This document shows, piece by piece, positions 20,001 through 50,808 of a stretch of 64,000 nucleotides of DNA. The notes beneath the pieces were generated by a model. That model searched no databases and was not told where the DNA came from. It saw only the letters and a program-made list of their open reading frames with translations. The translations under genes were made by a program, and so were the position numbers. Each line of letters begins with the position of its first letter. Position 1 is the stretch's first letter. The stretch comes from Pagrus major (Eukaryota; Chordata; Actinopteri; Spariformes; Sparidae): positions 28,952,379 through 29,016,378 of the forward strand of contig NC_133237.1 in NCBI RefSeq assembly GCF_040436345.1, read 5' to 3'.

Positions 20001-21910
20001 ACTGTTCTCCACTGTTCTCTACTGTTCTTTACTGTTCTCTGCTGTTCTTTACTGTTCTCTACTGTTCTTTACTGTTCTCTAGTGTTCTCTACTGTTCTTT
20101 ACTGTTCTCTACTGTTCTTTACTGTTCTCTACTGTTCTCTACTGTCCTCTACTGTTCTTTACTGTTCTCTACTGTTCTCTGCTGTTCTTTACTGTTCTCT
20201 GCTGTTCTTTACTGTTCTCTGCTGTTCTTTACTGTTCTCTGCTGTTCTTTACTGTTCTTTACTGTTCTCTGCTGTTCTTTACTGTTCTCTACTGTTCTTT
20301 ACTGTTCTCTGCTGTCCTTTACTGTTCTCAAGTGTTCATTACTGTTCTCCACTGTTCTCTACTGTTCTTTACTGTTCTCTGCTGTTCTCTACTGTTCTCT
20401 ACTGTTCTTTACTGTCCTCTACTGTTCTTTACTGTTCTCTAGTGTTCATTACTGTTCTCTACTGTTCTCTGCTGTTCTTTACTGTTCATTACTGTTCTCC
20501 ACTGTTCTCTACTGTTCTTTACTGTTCTCTGCTGTTCTTTACTGTTCTCTACTGTTCTTTACTGTTCTCTAGTGTTCTCTACTGTTCTTTACTGTTCTCT
20601 ACTGTTCTTTACTGTTCTCTACTGTTCTCTACTGTCCTCTACTGTTCTTTACTGTTCTCTAGTGTTCTCTGCTGTTCTTTACTGTTCTCTACTGTTCTTT
20701 ACTGTTCTCTACTGTTCCTTACTGTTCTTTACTGTTCTTTACTGTTCTCTACTGTTCTCTGCTGTTCTTTACTGTTCCTTACTGTTCTCTACTGTTCTCT
20801 ACTGTTCCTTACTGTTCTCTGCTGTTCTCTACTGTTCTTTACTGTTCCTTACTGTTCTCTGCTGTTCTCTACTGTTCTTTACTGTTCTCTACTGTTCCTT
20901 ACTGTTCTCTACTGTTCTCTACTGTTCATTACTGTTCTTTACTGTTCTCTACTGTTCATTAATGTTCTCTACTGTTCTTTACTGTTCTCTACTGTTCCTT
21001 ACTGTTCTCTACTGTTCTCTACTGTTCATTACTGTTCTTTACTGTTCATTAATTTTCTCTACTGTTCCTTACTGTTCTCTACTGTTCTTTACTGTTCTCT
21101 GCTGTTCTGTGCTGTTCTCTACTGTTCTCTACTGTTCATTACTGTTCTTTACTGTTCTCTACTGTTCATTAATGTTCTCTACTGTTCTTTACTGTTATCT
21201 ACTGTTCTCTACTGTTCTCTGCTGTTCTCTACTGTTCATTAATGTTCTCTACTGTTCCTTACTGTTCTCTACTGTTCTTTACTGTTCTCTGCTGTTCTCT
21301 GCTGTTCTTTATTGTTCTCTACTGTTCTCTACTGTTCTTTACTGTTCTCTGCTGTTCTTTACTGTTCTCTACTGTTCTCTGCTGTTCTCTACTGTTCCTT
21401 ACTGTTCTCTGCTGTTCTCTACTGTTCATTAATGTTCTCTACTGTTCCTTACTGTTCTTTACTGTTCTCTACTGTTCTCTGCTGTTCTCTACTGTTCATT
21501 AATGTTCTCTACTGTTCCTTACTGTTCTCTACTGTTCTTTACTGTTCTCTGCTGTTCTCTGCTGTTCTTTACTGTTCTCTACTGTTCTCTGCTGTTCTCT
21601 ACTGTTCCTTACTGTTCTCTGCTGTTCTCTGCTGTTCTCTACTGTTCATTTATGTTCTCTACTGTTCCTTACTGTTCTCTACTGTTCTTTACTGTTCTCT
21701 ACTGTTCTTTACTGTTCTTTACTGTTCTCTGCTGTTCTCTGCTGTTCATTAATGTTCTCTACTGTTCCTTACTGTTCCTTACTGTTCTCTGCTGTTCATT
21801 ACTGTTATCTACTGTTCTCTACTGTTCCTTACTGTTCTCTACTGTTCTTTACTGTTCTCTACTGTTCTTTACTGTTCTCTACTGTTCTCTGCTGTTCTCT
21901 GCTGTTCTCT
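17081..21910. repeat. Decamer satellite (ACTGTTCTCT)n, 483 units in perfect register
   Basis: Every ten bases from 17081 to 21910 form one unit, mostly ACTGTTCTCT, ACTGTTCTTT, GCTGTTCTCT or GCTGTTCTTT, with no insertion or deletion that shifts the 10-bp phase. Rare marker units reveal nested duplications: ACTGTTCTAT-GCTGTGCTTT at 17171, 17401 and 19031; GTTGTTCTCT at 18161 and 19801; ACCGTTCTTT at 18341 and 19981. This implies a duplicated block of about 1.64 kb. The long open frames here are all the same low-complexity SLLFFTVLYC cycle and are not proteins. The array ends about 370 bp upstream of the gh1 TATA box. Confidence 0.98.
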
Positions 21911-22250
21911 ACTGTCTGATAATCTTCAGCGTGTGTTCTTTTCCCTGTTGTAGTGCGTTGGACAGTGAAGTCCATGACTGTGAACAGATGAATGACTTCA
22001 TATGATTGTGATGAGAGTTTTCTATCTGACTGAAGTCTCAACATGTTTTTTATTTATTTATTTATAAAAACAAAAGCTTTAGTTATTGATCAAAACAAAA
22101 ATCAGTTTCACCTTAAAAATTAGTTCAGCCGTCAACATGCAGTGATTTTATGATCTATAAACATTATTATTAAGGTATTAATGTTAAACACACACACACA
22201 GAGACACGTACACACACACGCACAACTTGTTTACTGGTTTCATGTTTCTG

Positions 22251-22270
22251 TTGATGAATTTATTCATCAA
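22251..22270 (+). promoter_or_regulatory. Palindromic Pit-1-like site of the gh1 promoter
   Basis: TTGATGAATTTATTCATCAA holds two opposed ATGAAT/ATTCAT halves, resembling the Pit-1 (POU1F1) sites known in vertebrate growth hormone promoters. It lies 10 bp upstream of the TATA box. Binding is inferred from the motif only. Confidence 0.55.
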
Positions 22271-22279
22271 GTTTTCTGC

Positions 22280-22286
22280 TATAAAA
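22280..22286 (+). promoter_or_regulatory. gh1 TATA box
   Basis: TATAAAA lies about 110 bp upstream of the start codon at 22398. Transcription is expected near 22310, giving a 5'UTR that includes a CAGAAC hexamer run (about 22370-22395). Confidence 0.75.
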
Positions 22287-22364
22287 CCACAAAAGTCTGA
22301 GCAGGAAACATCAGAACGACTGAACTCAGATCAGATCCAGTCACCAGAACTTGAACCTGAAGCT

Positions 22365-22396
<32 letters not shown>

Positions 22397-22397
22397 C

Positions 22398-25300
22398 ATG
22401 GACAGAGGTAAGACATCAAGATCAGCATTTCAGACTCCTTCACATCTGACTGACCTGTCTGTCTCTCTCTCTCTCTGTCTGACCTGTCTGTCTCTCTGAC
22501 GTGTCTGTCTCTCTCTCTCTCTCTCTGTCTGACCTGTCTGTCTCTCTGACCTGTCTGTCTGTCTCTCTCTCTGTCTGACCTGTCTGTCTCTCTGACCTGT
22601 CTGTCTGTCAGTGGTGCTCATGCTGTCGGTGCTGTCTCTGACCTGTCTGTCTCTCTGACCTGTCTGTCTCTCAGTGGTGCTCATGCTGTCAGTGTTGTCT
22701 CTGACCTGTCTGTCTCTCTGACCTGTCTGTCTGTCAGTGGTGCTCATGCTGTCGGTGCTGTCTCTGACCTGTCTTTCTCTCTGACCTGTCTGTCTCTCAG
22801 TGGTGCTCATGCTGTCGGTGTTGTCTCTGACCTGTCTGTCTCTCTGACCTGTCTGTCTCTCAGTGGTGCTCATGCTGTCGGTGCTGTCTCTGACCTGTCT
22901 GTCTCTCTGACCTGTCTGTCTCTCAGTGGTGCTCATGCTGTCGGTGCTGTCTCTGACCTGTCTGTCTCTCTGACCTGTCTGTCTCTCAGTGGTGCTCATG
23001 CTGTCGGTGCTGTCTCTGACCTGTCTGTCTCTCTGACCTGTCTGTCTCTCAGTGGTGCTCATGCTGTCGGTGCTGTCTCTGGGCGTCTCCTCTCAGCCGA
23101 TCACAGATGGCCAGCGTCTGTTCTCCATCGCTGTCAGCAGAGTTCAACACCTCCACCTGCTCGCTCAGAGACTCTTCTCTGACTTTGTGAGTCTACGGCA
23201 GCTCGAAGGGACAAAACTCACAAACATATGAGATTTCATTAAAGCTGGGGTTGGTCAGGAAGCAGCAGAAAGTCTGTCTGAATCTCATGCACACTGTCTG
23301 ACTACAGCAACTCTCTCGTAGTTTTACAGCGTCTCTCTGTGTTAGCAGCTAGTTCGCTACGTCCAACGAGCTCTCTGAGCTTCACAGTCGAATAGTTCCA
23401 GAAATAAACAAGTCTGAACACCACGGTCTTACAGGTTACACCCCGCCTTTCCGAAACCCAGCTGTTCCGAAAAGACTTCCATTCTTCGTAATGGCCGGGT
23501 GTCCCATGTTTTCTAAAGACCCCGCTATTCCGAAAAGGCTATTGGGGAACCCCTGACCCTGACCCTGACCCTGACCCTATTGGGAAGTAATTGGAACTTG
23601 AAAGTCGGATTCGGAACAGCGGTGTTTCGGAGTGGAAGGCCGTCCCCGGTCATAAACACAAGCTGAACGGCATGATGGTCCGTCAGTCTGAGGAGGCTGT
23701 TAACAGTCACTGCTTGGTGCTAATGTTAGCTGCTAACAGAGCTAATGGAAGCTGTTGCTGTGGTTCTGCTGTTAGCTTTGTGCTAACTGAGTTAGCTGCT
23801 GAACGACTGTGTGACCAACTCCAGCTTTAACCATCACTGTTTGCAGTGTTGTGTTTACAGCGTTGTGTGTCTGTGTGTGTGTGTTAGGAGAGCTCTCTGC
23901 AGACGGAGGAGCAGCTAAAGCTCAACAAAATCTTCCCTGATTTCTGCAACTCTGATTACATCATCAGCCCCATCGACAAGCATGAGACGCAGCGCAGCTC
24001 AGTGAGTACACACAGTACTACATGATACTGCACACAGTACTACATGATGCTGCACACAGTACTACATGATACTACACACGCACTACATGATACTACACAC
24101 GCACTACATGATACTACACAGTACTACATGATACTGCACACAGTACTACATGATGCTGCACACAGTACTACATGATACTACACACGCACTACATGATACT
24201 ACACACGCACTACATGATACTACACAGTACTACATGATACTACACACAGTACTACATGGTACTACACAGTACTACATGATACTACACATAGTACTACATG
24301 ATACTACACACGCACTACATGATACTGCATACAGTACTACATGATACTACACACAGTACTACATGATACTACACACAGTACTACATGATACTGCACACAG
24401 TACTACATGATGCTGCACACAGTACTACATGATACTACACACAGTACTACATGGTACTACACAGTACTACATGATACTACACACGCACTACATGATACTG
24501 CATACAGTACTACATGATACTACACACAGTTCTACATGATACTGCACACAGTACTACATGATGCTGCACACAGTACTACATGATACTACACACAGTACTA
24601 CATGATACTACACACGGTACTACATGATACTGCACACAGTACTACATGATACTACACACAGTACTACATGATACTGCACACAGTACTACATGATACTACA
24701 CACAGTACTACATGATACTGCACACAGTACTACATGATACTGCACACAGTACTACATGATACTACACACAGTACTACATGATACTACACAGTACTACATG
24801 ATACTACACAGTACTACATGATACTACACACAGTACTACATGATACTACACACAGTACTACATGATACTACACACAGTACTACATGATACTACACAGTAC
24901 TACATGATACTACACACAGTACTACATGATACTACACACAGTACTACATGATACTACACAGTACTACATGATACTACACACAGTACTACATGATACTACA
25001 CACAGTACTACATGATACTACACGTACTTCAACTCGCTTCAGGACAGACATTTCAGACATTTTGTTTATTTTCCTCCTCAATGTTCTCGTTGTTCTCTCA
25101 GAACCTCATTAACAAAAAAGATAGAACAAGAAGCGTCTCTGCTTCTGTCTCTTATTGATTGATTGATTGGTTCTAGGTGTTGAAGCTGCTGTCTATCTCC
25201 TATCGATTGGTCGAGTCTTGGGAGTTCCCCAGTCGTTCTCTGTCTGGCGGTTCTGCTCCGAGGAACCAGATTTCACCCAAACTGTCTGAGCTGAAGATGG

Positions 25301-25694
25301 GAATCCATCTCCTGATCAGGGTGAGAACACACACACCAATCATCTGCTACACATGGATCTGATGTATGTGTGAGTACCTGTGTGAGTAAACACCTGGTCC
25401 TGCAGGCCAATGAGGACGGAGCAGAGATCTTCCCTGATAGCTCCGCCCTCCAGCTGGCTCCTTATGGAAACTATTACCAAAGTCTGGGCGCCGACGAGTC
25501 GCTGAGACGAACCTACGAACTACTCGCCTGTTTCAAAAAAGACATGCACAAGGTGAGGAGGAAGAGGGGTGATGAGATAATGAAGATGTAGTGATGATGT
25601 CATGATGATGTCATGATATTTGTGTTTACAGGTGGAGACCTACCTGACGGTGGCGAAATGTAGACTCTCTCCAGAGGCCAACTGCACCCTGTAG
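22398..25694 (+). CDS. gh1: Growth hormone (somatotropin), six exons, 203 aa
   Basis: Secreted pituitary hormone acting through the GH receptor. Exons: 22398-22407, 23053-23186, 23888-24001, 25177-25320, 25406-25552, 25632-25694 (612 nt including stop). The 10-nt first coding exon (Met-Asp-Arg + 1 nt) and six-exon layout are typical of many teleosts. Signal peptide is about residues 1-17 ([14 protein letters not shown]), with the mature chain starting [20 protein letters not shown]. Four Cys (in DFCNSD, LACFKK, AKCRLS and NCTL) fit the two conserved disulphides, and Asn-Cys-Thr at residues 200-202 is the usual fish glycosylation sequon. Helix-4 signature [20 protein letters not shown] is intact. 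No lesion is seen. Introns 1 and 3 are minisatellite-filled; intron 1 carries seven extra copies of the exon-2 acceptor. Confidence 0.98.
22600..23079 (+). repeat. 63-bp minisatellite containing the gh1 exon-2 acceptor and exon start
   Basis: The junction CAG/TGGTGCTCATGCTGTC occurs with its first exon base at 22612, 22675, 22738, 22801, 22864, 22927, 22990 and 23053, exactly 63 bp apart. Only the last copy continues into GGGCGTCTCC and the rest of exon 2. The other seven run into GACCTGTCTGTCTCTCTGAC, with an in-frame TGA. The region before it (about 22450-22600) is a CTGTCTGTCTCT-type pyrimidine repeat. Confidence 0.97.
23446..23642. mobile_element. Short inverted-repeat element in gh1 intron 2
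   Basis: GAAACCCAGCTGTTCCGAA on the left is mirrored by TTCGGAACAGCGGTGTTTC on the right. Together with the GCCTTTCC / GGAAGGC tips this forms an imperfect terminal inverted repeat of about 30 bp around a 200-bp body. Inside are four CCCTGA hexamers (23551-23579). Probably a small non-autonomous DNA element; no target duplication was identified. Confidence 0.5.
24002..25027. repeat. gh1 intron 3 minisatellite
   Basis: About 1 kb of units of 16-24 bp built on CACACAGTACTACATGATAC, with variants lacking CAC or carrying GCACTACATG. It starts within about 10 nt of the exon 3 donor at 24002, whose own sequence GTGAGTACACACAGTAC is the first partial unit. Confidence 0.95.
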
Positions 25695-25900
25695 CCCCCC
25701 CCCTTCTGTGAAACTATGGCCCCTGTTGATGATGTAATCCTGTGTGTTCTGTAGCTCCGCCTCCACGATCTCTGACTCTGATAAGTAGCGTTAACACTAG
25801 CATTAGCATTAGCTCCTGTTCAGAGGTGGATGATGTAATTGAAGGTGGTCTGGTGTCATGATGATGAAAGCTTTGAACAGGAAGTGATGTCATACTGTGA

Positions 25901-25906
25901 AATAAA
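25901..25906 (+). terminator. gh1 polyadenylation signal
   Basis: AATAAA lies 207 bp after the stop codon and is followed by a TG-rich stretch (GTCTGTGCTGTTTG), as expected of a cleavage signal. Confidence 0.8.
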
Positions 25907-26072
25907 GTCTGTGCTGTTTGCATCCAGATTCTTGTGCAGACGTTTCTTCTTTGTGTGTTCCCGTCGATTTCTCTTTGTCTTCAGTGACAAACCATCATTA
26001 TTTCTGTCAGCAGAGTCGACTGTCACACTGGACCTGATGGTAACTTATCTATAACCTATAATCATATATATA

Positions 26073-26322
26073 CACAGTGCATTCAGAAAGTATTCACACC
26101 ATTTTGTTATGTTGCAGCCATTTAATTAAATAATTTATAATAATATAATAATCAATACACCATGATGACAAAACGGAATCAGAGTGAAGTATTCAGAACC
26201 TTCACTCAGTACAGAATCGGGTCTTCTTGGGTATGGCGTGAAAAGCTTTGAACAGCTGGATTTTCTGCCATTCTTCTCTGGAGACTGAATCAAGCTTTCT
26301 GAATACTTTCTAAATACACTGT
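26073..26322. mobile_element. Tc1/mariner-like relic
   Basis: The left tip ACAGTGCATTCAGAAAGTAT is mirrored by the right tip (ATACTTTCTAAATACACTGT), and both sides are TA-rich. A remnant resembling the first coding part of fish Tc1 elements survives (GGATTTTCTGCCATTCTTCT). It is only about 250 bp, so non-autonomous. Confidence 0.65.
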
Positions 26323-26352
26323 GTGTGTGTATATATGTGTATATACATATAC

Positions 26353-26440
<88 letters not shown>

Positions 26441-26462
26441 TAAACAGTAAAAAAAAAAAAAA
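26323..26462. repeat. (TA)n microsatellite with A-run
   Basis: TG then TATATA repeats, nearly pure for about 80 bp, then an A-run at about 26450-26462. It abuts the right end of the Tc1-like relic, a TA-targeting family. Confidence 0.95.
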
Positions 26463-26768
26463 ATCCAGGATGTCGTCTTCAGGTGACCTGTTTAGTTTAA
26501 AACTCAATTAATATTAATTTTCTTGTGAAAACTCAGATCTGACCTGACACACTGAACAAAATGACACTGACAGCTGCTGATTGATATTTGACTTTATAAA
26601 AATAAAATGTATTATAAAATGTTTTAAACAAATACTCTGTCTCTTAGGTGTATTCATATTCTAAAGTCCCTTCATGTTTGTATGATCACATTTATTTGAG
26701 CTCATTGATCCGTTTAACCCTCCAGTCTGACTGGTCGGCGGCTTGATGACAGCTTTACAGCCGCGTCA

Positions 26769-26809
26769 CCAGCAGGGGGCGCAGCAGCCGCGTCACCAGC
26801 AGGGGGCGC
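26769..26809 (+). promoter_or_regulatory. Tandem CTCF-like motifs between gh1 and cdc27
   Basis: Two exact CCAGCAGGGGGCGC cores at 26769-26782 and 26796-26809, 27 bp apart and in the same orientation, just upstream of the CpG-rich cdc27 promoter. Both satisfy the vertebrate CTCF core CCASYAGRKGGCRS. They separate a tissue-specific gene from a housekeeping gene, the usual setting of an insulator. Binding is inferred. Confidence 0.55.
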
Positions 26810-27026
26810 AGCCGCCGCTTCGGCTCGGTCAGTTTCACGGTCGTTCATTTCCGCCCCGACCTTGTTCCCTCTTCGGTCTTCTTCGGCTGTGTTCGGCTGG
26901 TAACGGTCGGTGTGTTCGGTTCAAATCTTCGGCCGCAGCTCCTCCTGGAGACTGAAGTAAAGAAAGAGCCGAGAGAAAAGAAGGAAAACAGACGACAAGA
27001 AGCGACAGACGGAGTCTCGAGGCGGA

Positions 27027-46728
<19,702 letters not shown>

Positions 46729-46998
46729 CCCCGCCCCTTCATTTAAACCCCGCCCCCGCTCAAGCCAAGCCCCTGCTGCTCTGATTGGCCGGAGGAGTAC
46801 TGTTGCTAGGCAACATTCTGACAGACGGACCTTCAGTTTTGCTCCGCTCCCGGTCATCCTTCCTGTCGTCTGATTGGCTGAAACAGACTGCTGCTGCCCT
46901 GAAGCCCCGCCCCCTGTCTTTCCTCTTCCTCGTATGTCATCGAGCTCGTCCTCTGACATCACAGCTGTTTTTTATGTTCTTTTTATCATCGTTATGGA

Positions 46999-47013
46999 AA
47001 TAAATCAATAAAA
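46999..47013 (+). terminator. cdc27 polyadenylation signals
   Basis: Two overlapping-range AATAAA signals at 46999-47004 and 47008-47013, about 275 bp after the stop codon, followed by a TGTCTGTC-rich region. Confidence 0.8.
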
Positions 47014-47350
47014 ACATGTAAACTCTGCCAACTGCTGTCTGTCTTCTTCCTGTTACCAGCAGCCAATCAGAGCAGCTCTGCACTGATTGGAGCAGGTGAA
47101 TGAAGGTATGTTCGCAGACCCCAGGGCATGATGGGAAACACACGGTTTAATCAGTAATATGACACATTTTGTTTATCAGAGAAATTCAGTTTGAGTTTGT
47201 TCACAGAGAAATGTGACTTATAATAATAATAATAATAATATATAAGGATAATATTAATAATCAATAGTAATAATGAAACTTCCGAACTTCACTAATTACA
47301 CGTTAAGTTCCTATTTATAAAGTGGAGACGACATCATGAACATTTCATGT

Positions 47351-47875
47351 AGGTGGCATTACATCCCGGTGTCAGTGGGCGGCGTTACATCCCGGTGTCA
47401 GTGGGTGGCGTTACATCCCGGTGTCAGTGGGTGGCGCTACATCCCGGTGTCAGTGGGTGGCGTTACATCCCGGTGTCAGTGGGTGGCGTTACATCCCGGT
47501 GTCAGTGGGTGGCGTTACATCCCGGTGTCAGTGGGTGGCGCTACATCCCGGTGTCAGTGGGTGGCGTTACATCCCGGTGTCAGTGGGTGGCGTTACATCC
47601 CGGTGTCAGTGGGTGCCGCTACATCCCGGTGTCAGTGGGTGGCGTTACATCCCGGTGTCAGTGGGTGGCGCTACATCCCGGTGTCAGTGGGTGGCGCTAC
47701 ATCCCGGTGTCAGTGGGTGGCGTTACATCCCGGTGTCAGTGGGTGCCGCTACATCCCGGTGTCAGTGGGTGGCGTTACATCCAGGTGTCAGTGGGTGGCG
47801 CTACATCCCGGTGTCAGTGGGGTGTCAGTGGGCGGCGTTACATCCCGGTGTCAGTGGGCGGCGTTACATCCTGCT
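47351..47875. repeat. 26-bp CpG-containing minisatellite downstream of cdc27
   Basis: About 20 copies of TACATCCCGGTGTCAGTGGG plus TGGCG(T/C). Each unit holds at least two CpG sites (CCCGG and GGCG). Three different reading frames stay open (YIPVSVGGVTSRCQWVALHP), which is a repeat artefact. Confidence 0.97.
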
Positions 47876-48829
47876 TAGTTTGAACGTAATATCTAAGGAC
47901 AGAGTTTTCGCTCTTAACATCTGAATGTTTGCACCGACTTGAACAGTTTGATCATAGGCAGGAGTTATAATCTGACTCCGCCCTCTCAGGAGCTGTGAAG
48001 TCTGTAAAATAGCAGTTGTCATGGCGATCATTTTGAGTGAATTTTAATGTTATAGTGTTGACAAGTAAATAAATCTTCGAGTTAGATGACTGTCTAATTA
48101 ACAACTACCTACTGATTTATTACAGTTAGCATGTGTAGCATCATGGTTTATTGTCACAATTTGTTCAGCTCCATAACAAACCGGCTGAATCACTGTTGTA
48201 GTTGACAGTTTCAACTTGGGGGACAGACCAATCAGCCAGATGTGGGACAATGTCGGACATGTCACTGATGTACGGATGTAGTCTAAAATTTAGATATATT
48301 GTCTAGCTAACTTTAAAAAATAAACATTTCTATTCTGCCTGGTAGCTCATAACATCTATGCTTTACCTTCTCATTGATTTAGTAGCACACAATAGACTAA
48401 ACAGGTTACAGGTAAGACCTTTATTAACACGTGAAGGACTTTACAATTATATTTCAAGCAGCCCTGTTTATATTTTCAGATTTGAACAAATGGTATGGTT
48501 GTACAATCCAAACACAATACCTTCAGTTATTCAGACTTTTCTAACAACCCTATACTGAAGTAGAACCATATACTTAACCATAGCAGGAGGCATTATTCAA
48601 AATATCTTGTGGTTTCTCCTCCTAACACAAATGCAACTCCTGCATTTCATCAACAATTAGGCACAAATAGATCAAATACAATCAGATGAATACAAATGAA
48701 AGCGTTCAGGAGGAAACAGGAAGTGAAAGGCTGCATTCTCAGCACCACAGACAGCAGCTGGCTGAAACTCAAGAATAACAACAGTCTAACAACAGACACT
48801 TTATTCTTATTTTAATTAACTCAATCCTA

Positions 48830-49800
48830 CCTGAGATGTTCTTGACTTGACTTGAGTGCATCGCTGTAGAATCCCTTACAGCTGGATACAAAGTTGCTCT
48901 TGACTTGAATCTCATATCATATAATCAAGTCATACCACTTTTGAAGGTAGCTGAGTGCGACCTGGTAGAAGTTGGAAGGATCACATTTGATTGCTGCCGT
49001 CTTTTGGGCTGGAAGCTGTCGGAGGATATCACTGGTCTCTGCTCCTAAGAAGGAATCCACCTGTGGTTGTTGGAGCTTTGTTGAAGAGTGCACATCATCT
49101 CATACAACTCACAAACAGTCACGTCCTCTCGCTCCAACTGCAGCACAACATCATGGAAGATCTTCAGCACATTATTGAGGAAAGACAGGTAGACCTGTAG
49201 GTCAAGGGGTCGCCCATCACCGTCCTGATCTTTTTTAAATAAGTGCCACAGTTATTTTGGGCACCTATCCTCCCCCAGTGACAAAAAATAGCTCTTGATA
49301 TCTGCCCGGTTGTCATGTAGTCTCTCTCCAGCTGGACATAAGCTTTGCCATCTTGTGTCCACGTGTCTCAGTACAGCCTGATAGTCTTCCACAAATGTGA
49401 ACACATTTCAGTTCTGTACATTTTGAGGATGCTGAAAAGTGACTGAATATTTTGTTCACTGTGAACTCTGTGTCAGTGTCCAACCTGTCTCCAGCATGTT
49501 CTGCACAGCTGTGCACTATGTGGGCCTGACAGTTTGCCTTTATGATGCATTTGTAAGGGAAATTCTTCTTGTTGAGGTTGAGAGTTGCTAATTCTCTGAA
49601 GAATTTTAGACTCAGTGTGATGAATCAGATCTCTTTAACACCTGCAGCATGGACAGAAGACCTGAGTGTCTCTGCAGTCTTCAGATGTTTCTGACTTAAA
49701 CACAACAGAATACAGAGATCACAAACTTTATGACAGTCATTAATCATTTCTTCCCAAAACAATGACCCTCTGATGTTTGTGTTGATCATGTCTTTCAGGA
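48830..49800 (-). pseudogene. Decayed hAT-type transposase
   Basis: The minus strand reads, through frameshifts and stops, as a transposase: AGVKEI and LRELATLNLNKKNFPYKC near 49570-49640, ANCQAHIVHSCAEHAGDRL and NKIFSHFSASSK at about 49430-49540, then VFTFVEDYQAVLRHVDTRW in a shifted frame at about 49340-49400, and HDVVLQLERE with LYEMMCTLQQSSNN at about 49080-49160. This order is that of the TTF/ZMYM-like hAT transposases common in fish. No intact frame longer than about 70 codons remains and the ends are unclear. Confidence 0.6.
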
Positions 49801-49849
49801 CGGTCACCCTCTGATGTTTGTGTTGATCATGTCTTTCAGGACGGTGACC

Positions 49850-50800
49850 CTCTGATGTTTTATTGGACAGTAAGTGTCATCCTGTCTACCTTCCTGTGAC
49901 ACCTCAGGTGAAGAGAACTGCCCCTCATGTGACTTTCTGACCTTCACACCTTAAAGAGGAACCTCCTCCTCTCACATCCTGACATGTTCTCTACAGTACA
50001 TTGATTACTGAATTCAAAACTATTTAACTTCTCACACATTGTTGTCTGCTCTTAGTTTCTGGAAAACAGAATTGTTTTTTCCATAATTTACATGATCAGC
50101 AGTGTCCAGTCATCTTTCCACTTGTTTATAATGTGGCGGTGTATGTAAGCAGATGACTCATCGCTGTCCTTGTTTTTCAAACCCAGCTCAGGTGTCCAGT
50201 ATCTAACAGGCAGTGGGAACAGTCTCTCCTTTCTTCACAGCCATTGGATCAATGACAAGTTTTAGAGGAAGCATCTGTCCTGCAGTGGTTTCAAACTAGA
50301 GCCAATTAAATTGCAGATATCATCTTGTGACGTCAGGTCACCTTAGTCTCAGCGTCACAGTGGTTATTAGCTGTAGTTGAAGGTTGGAGGATAGTTTTCG
50401 TCATCATGATGCTTCGTCCTGTTTCACAGAACGTTATCTTCTGTTGTTTGTTGATTAACGATAGTTAACAGAATTATATATTTTCAGGTGTTTGCTTGCT
50501 CACTGATCGGCCACAGGAAGTGAAAATGTCATTTTCTGTGACAATGTTTTGGTTAGTTTGGACGTTACGTCTCTGTGGTGCAACCAAACGACGTCGCACT
50601 CTGAAGACAGAAATGACACTGAGCTCTTATCAAACATGTGGCCGCACTGAAAATACTCACAATAACTTCCTGTTTTTGTTTTGTTTGATCCTGTAAAGGG
50701 CCAAAAATACACACTTCAAAATGGCTGACTTCCTGTTGGGTTTAGACAAGGATGTGATGATGTAGTTACACAGTTTTGGTTTCCGATTCAAGCCAGAGAA
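49850..50800. other. Intergenic stretch between cdc27 and mapt
   Basis: Unique-looking sequence after a duplicated segment of about 52 bp (ACCCTCTGATGTTTGTGTTG at about 49765 and 49807). No gene seen. Confidence 0.4.
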
Positions 50801-50802
50801 AC

Positions 50803-50808
50803 TTTATT
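50803..50808 (-). terminator. Candidate mapt polyadenylation signal
   Basis: AATAAA on the minus strand, about 1.37 kb after the mapt stop at 52176. The 3'UTR between holds a tandem TTAGCCTAGCTTAGCA-type repeat (51700-51850). Confidence 0.5.

Noticed and set aside
17027-22005. Many open frames of 100-400 codons rich in Cys, Leu, Phe, Ser, Tyr
   Set aside because: They all translate one 10-bp repeat in its three phases; every frame gives the same ten-residue cycle and none has a start context or splice structure.
22430-23062. Minus-strand 210-codon frame of 21-residue repeats ([16 protein letters not shown])
   Set aside because: Reverse of the 63-bp gh1 intron repeat; no promoter, no domain.
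47336-47924. Three overlapping open frames of 165-180 codons with YIPVSVGG repeats
   Set aside because: A 26-bp minisatellite read in all frames; no frame is favoured.
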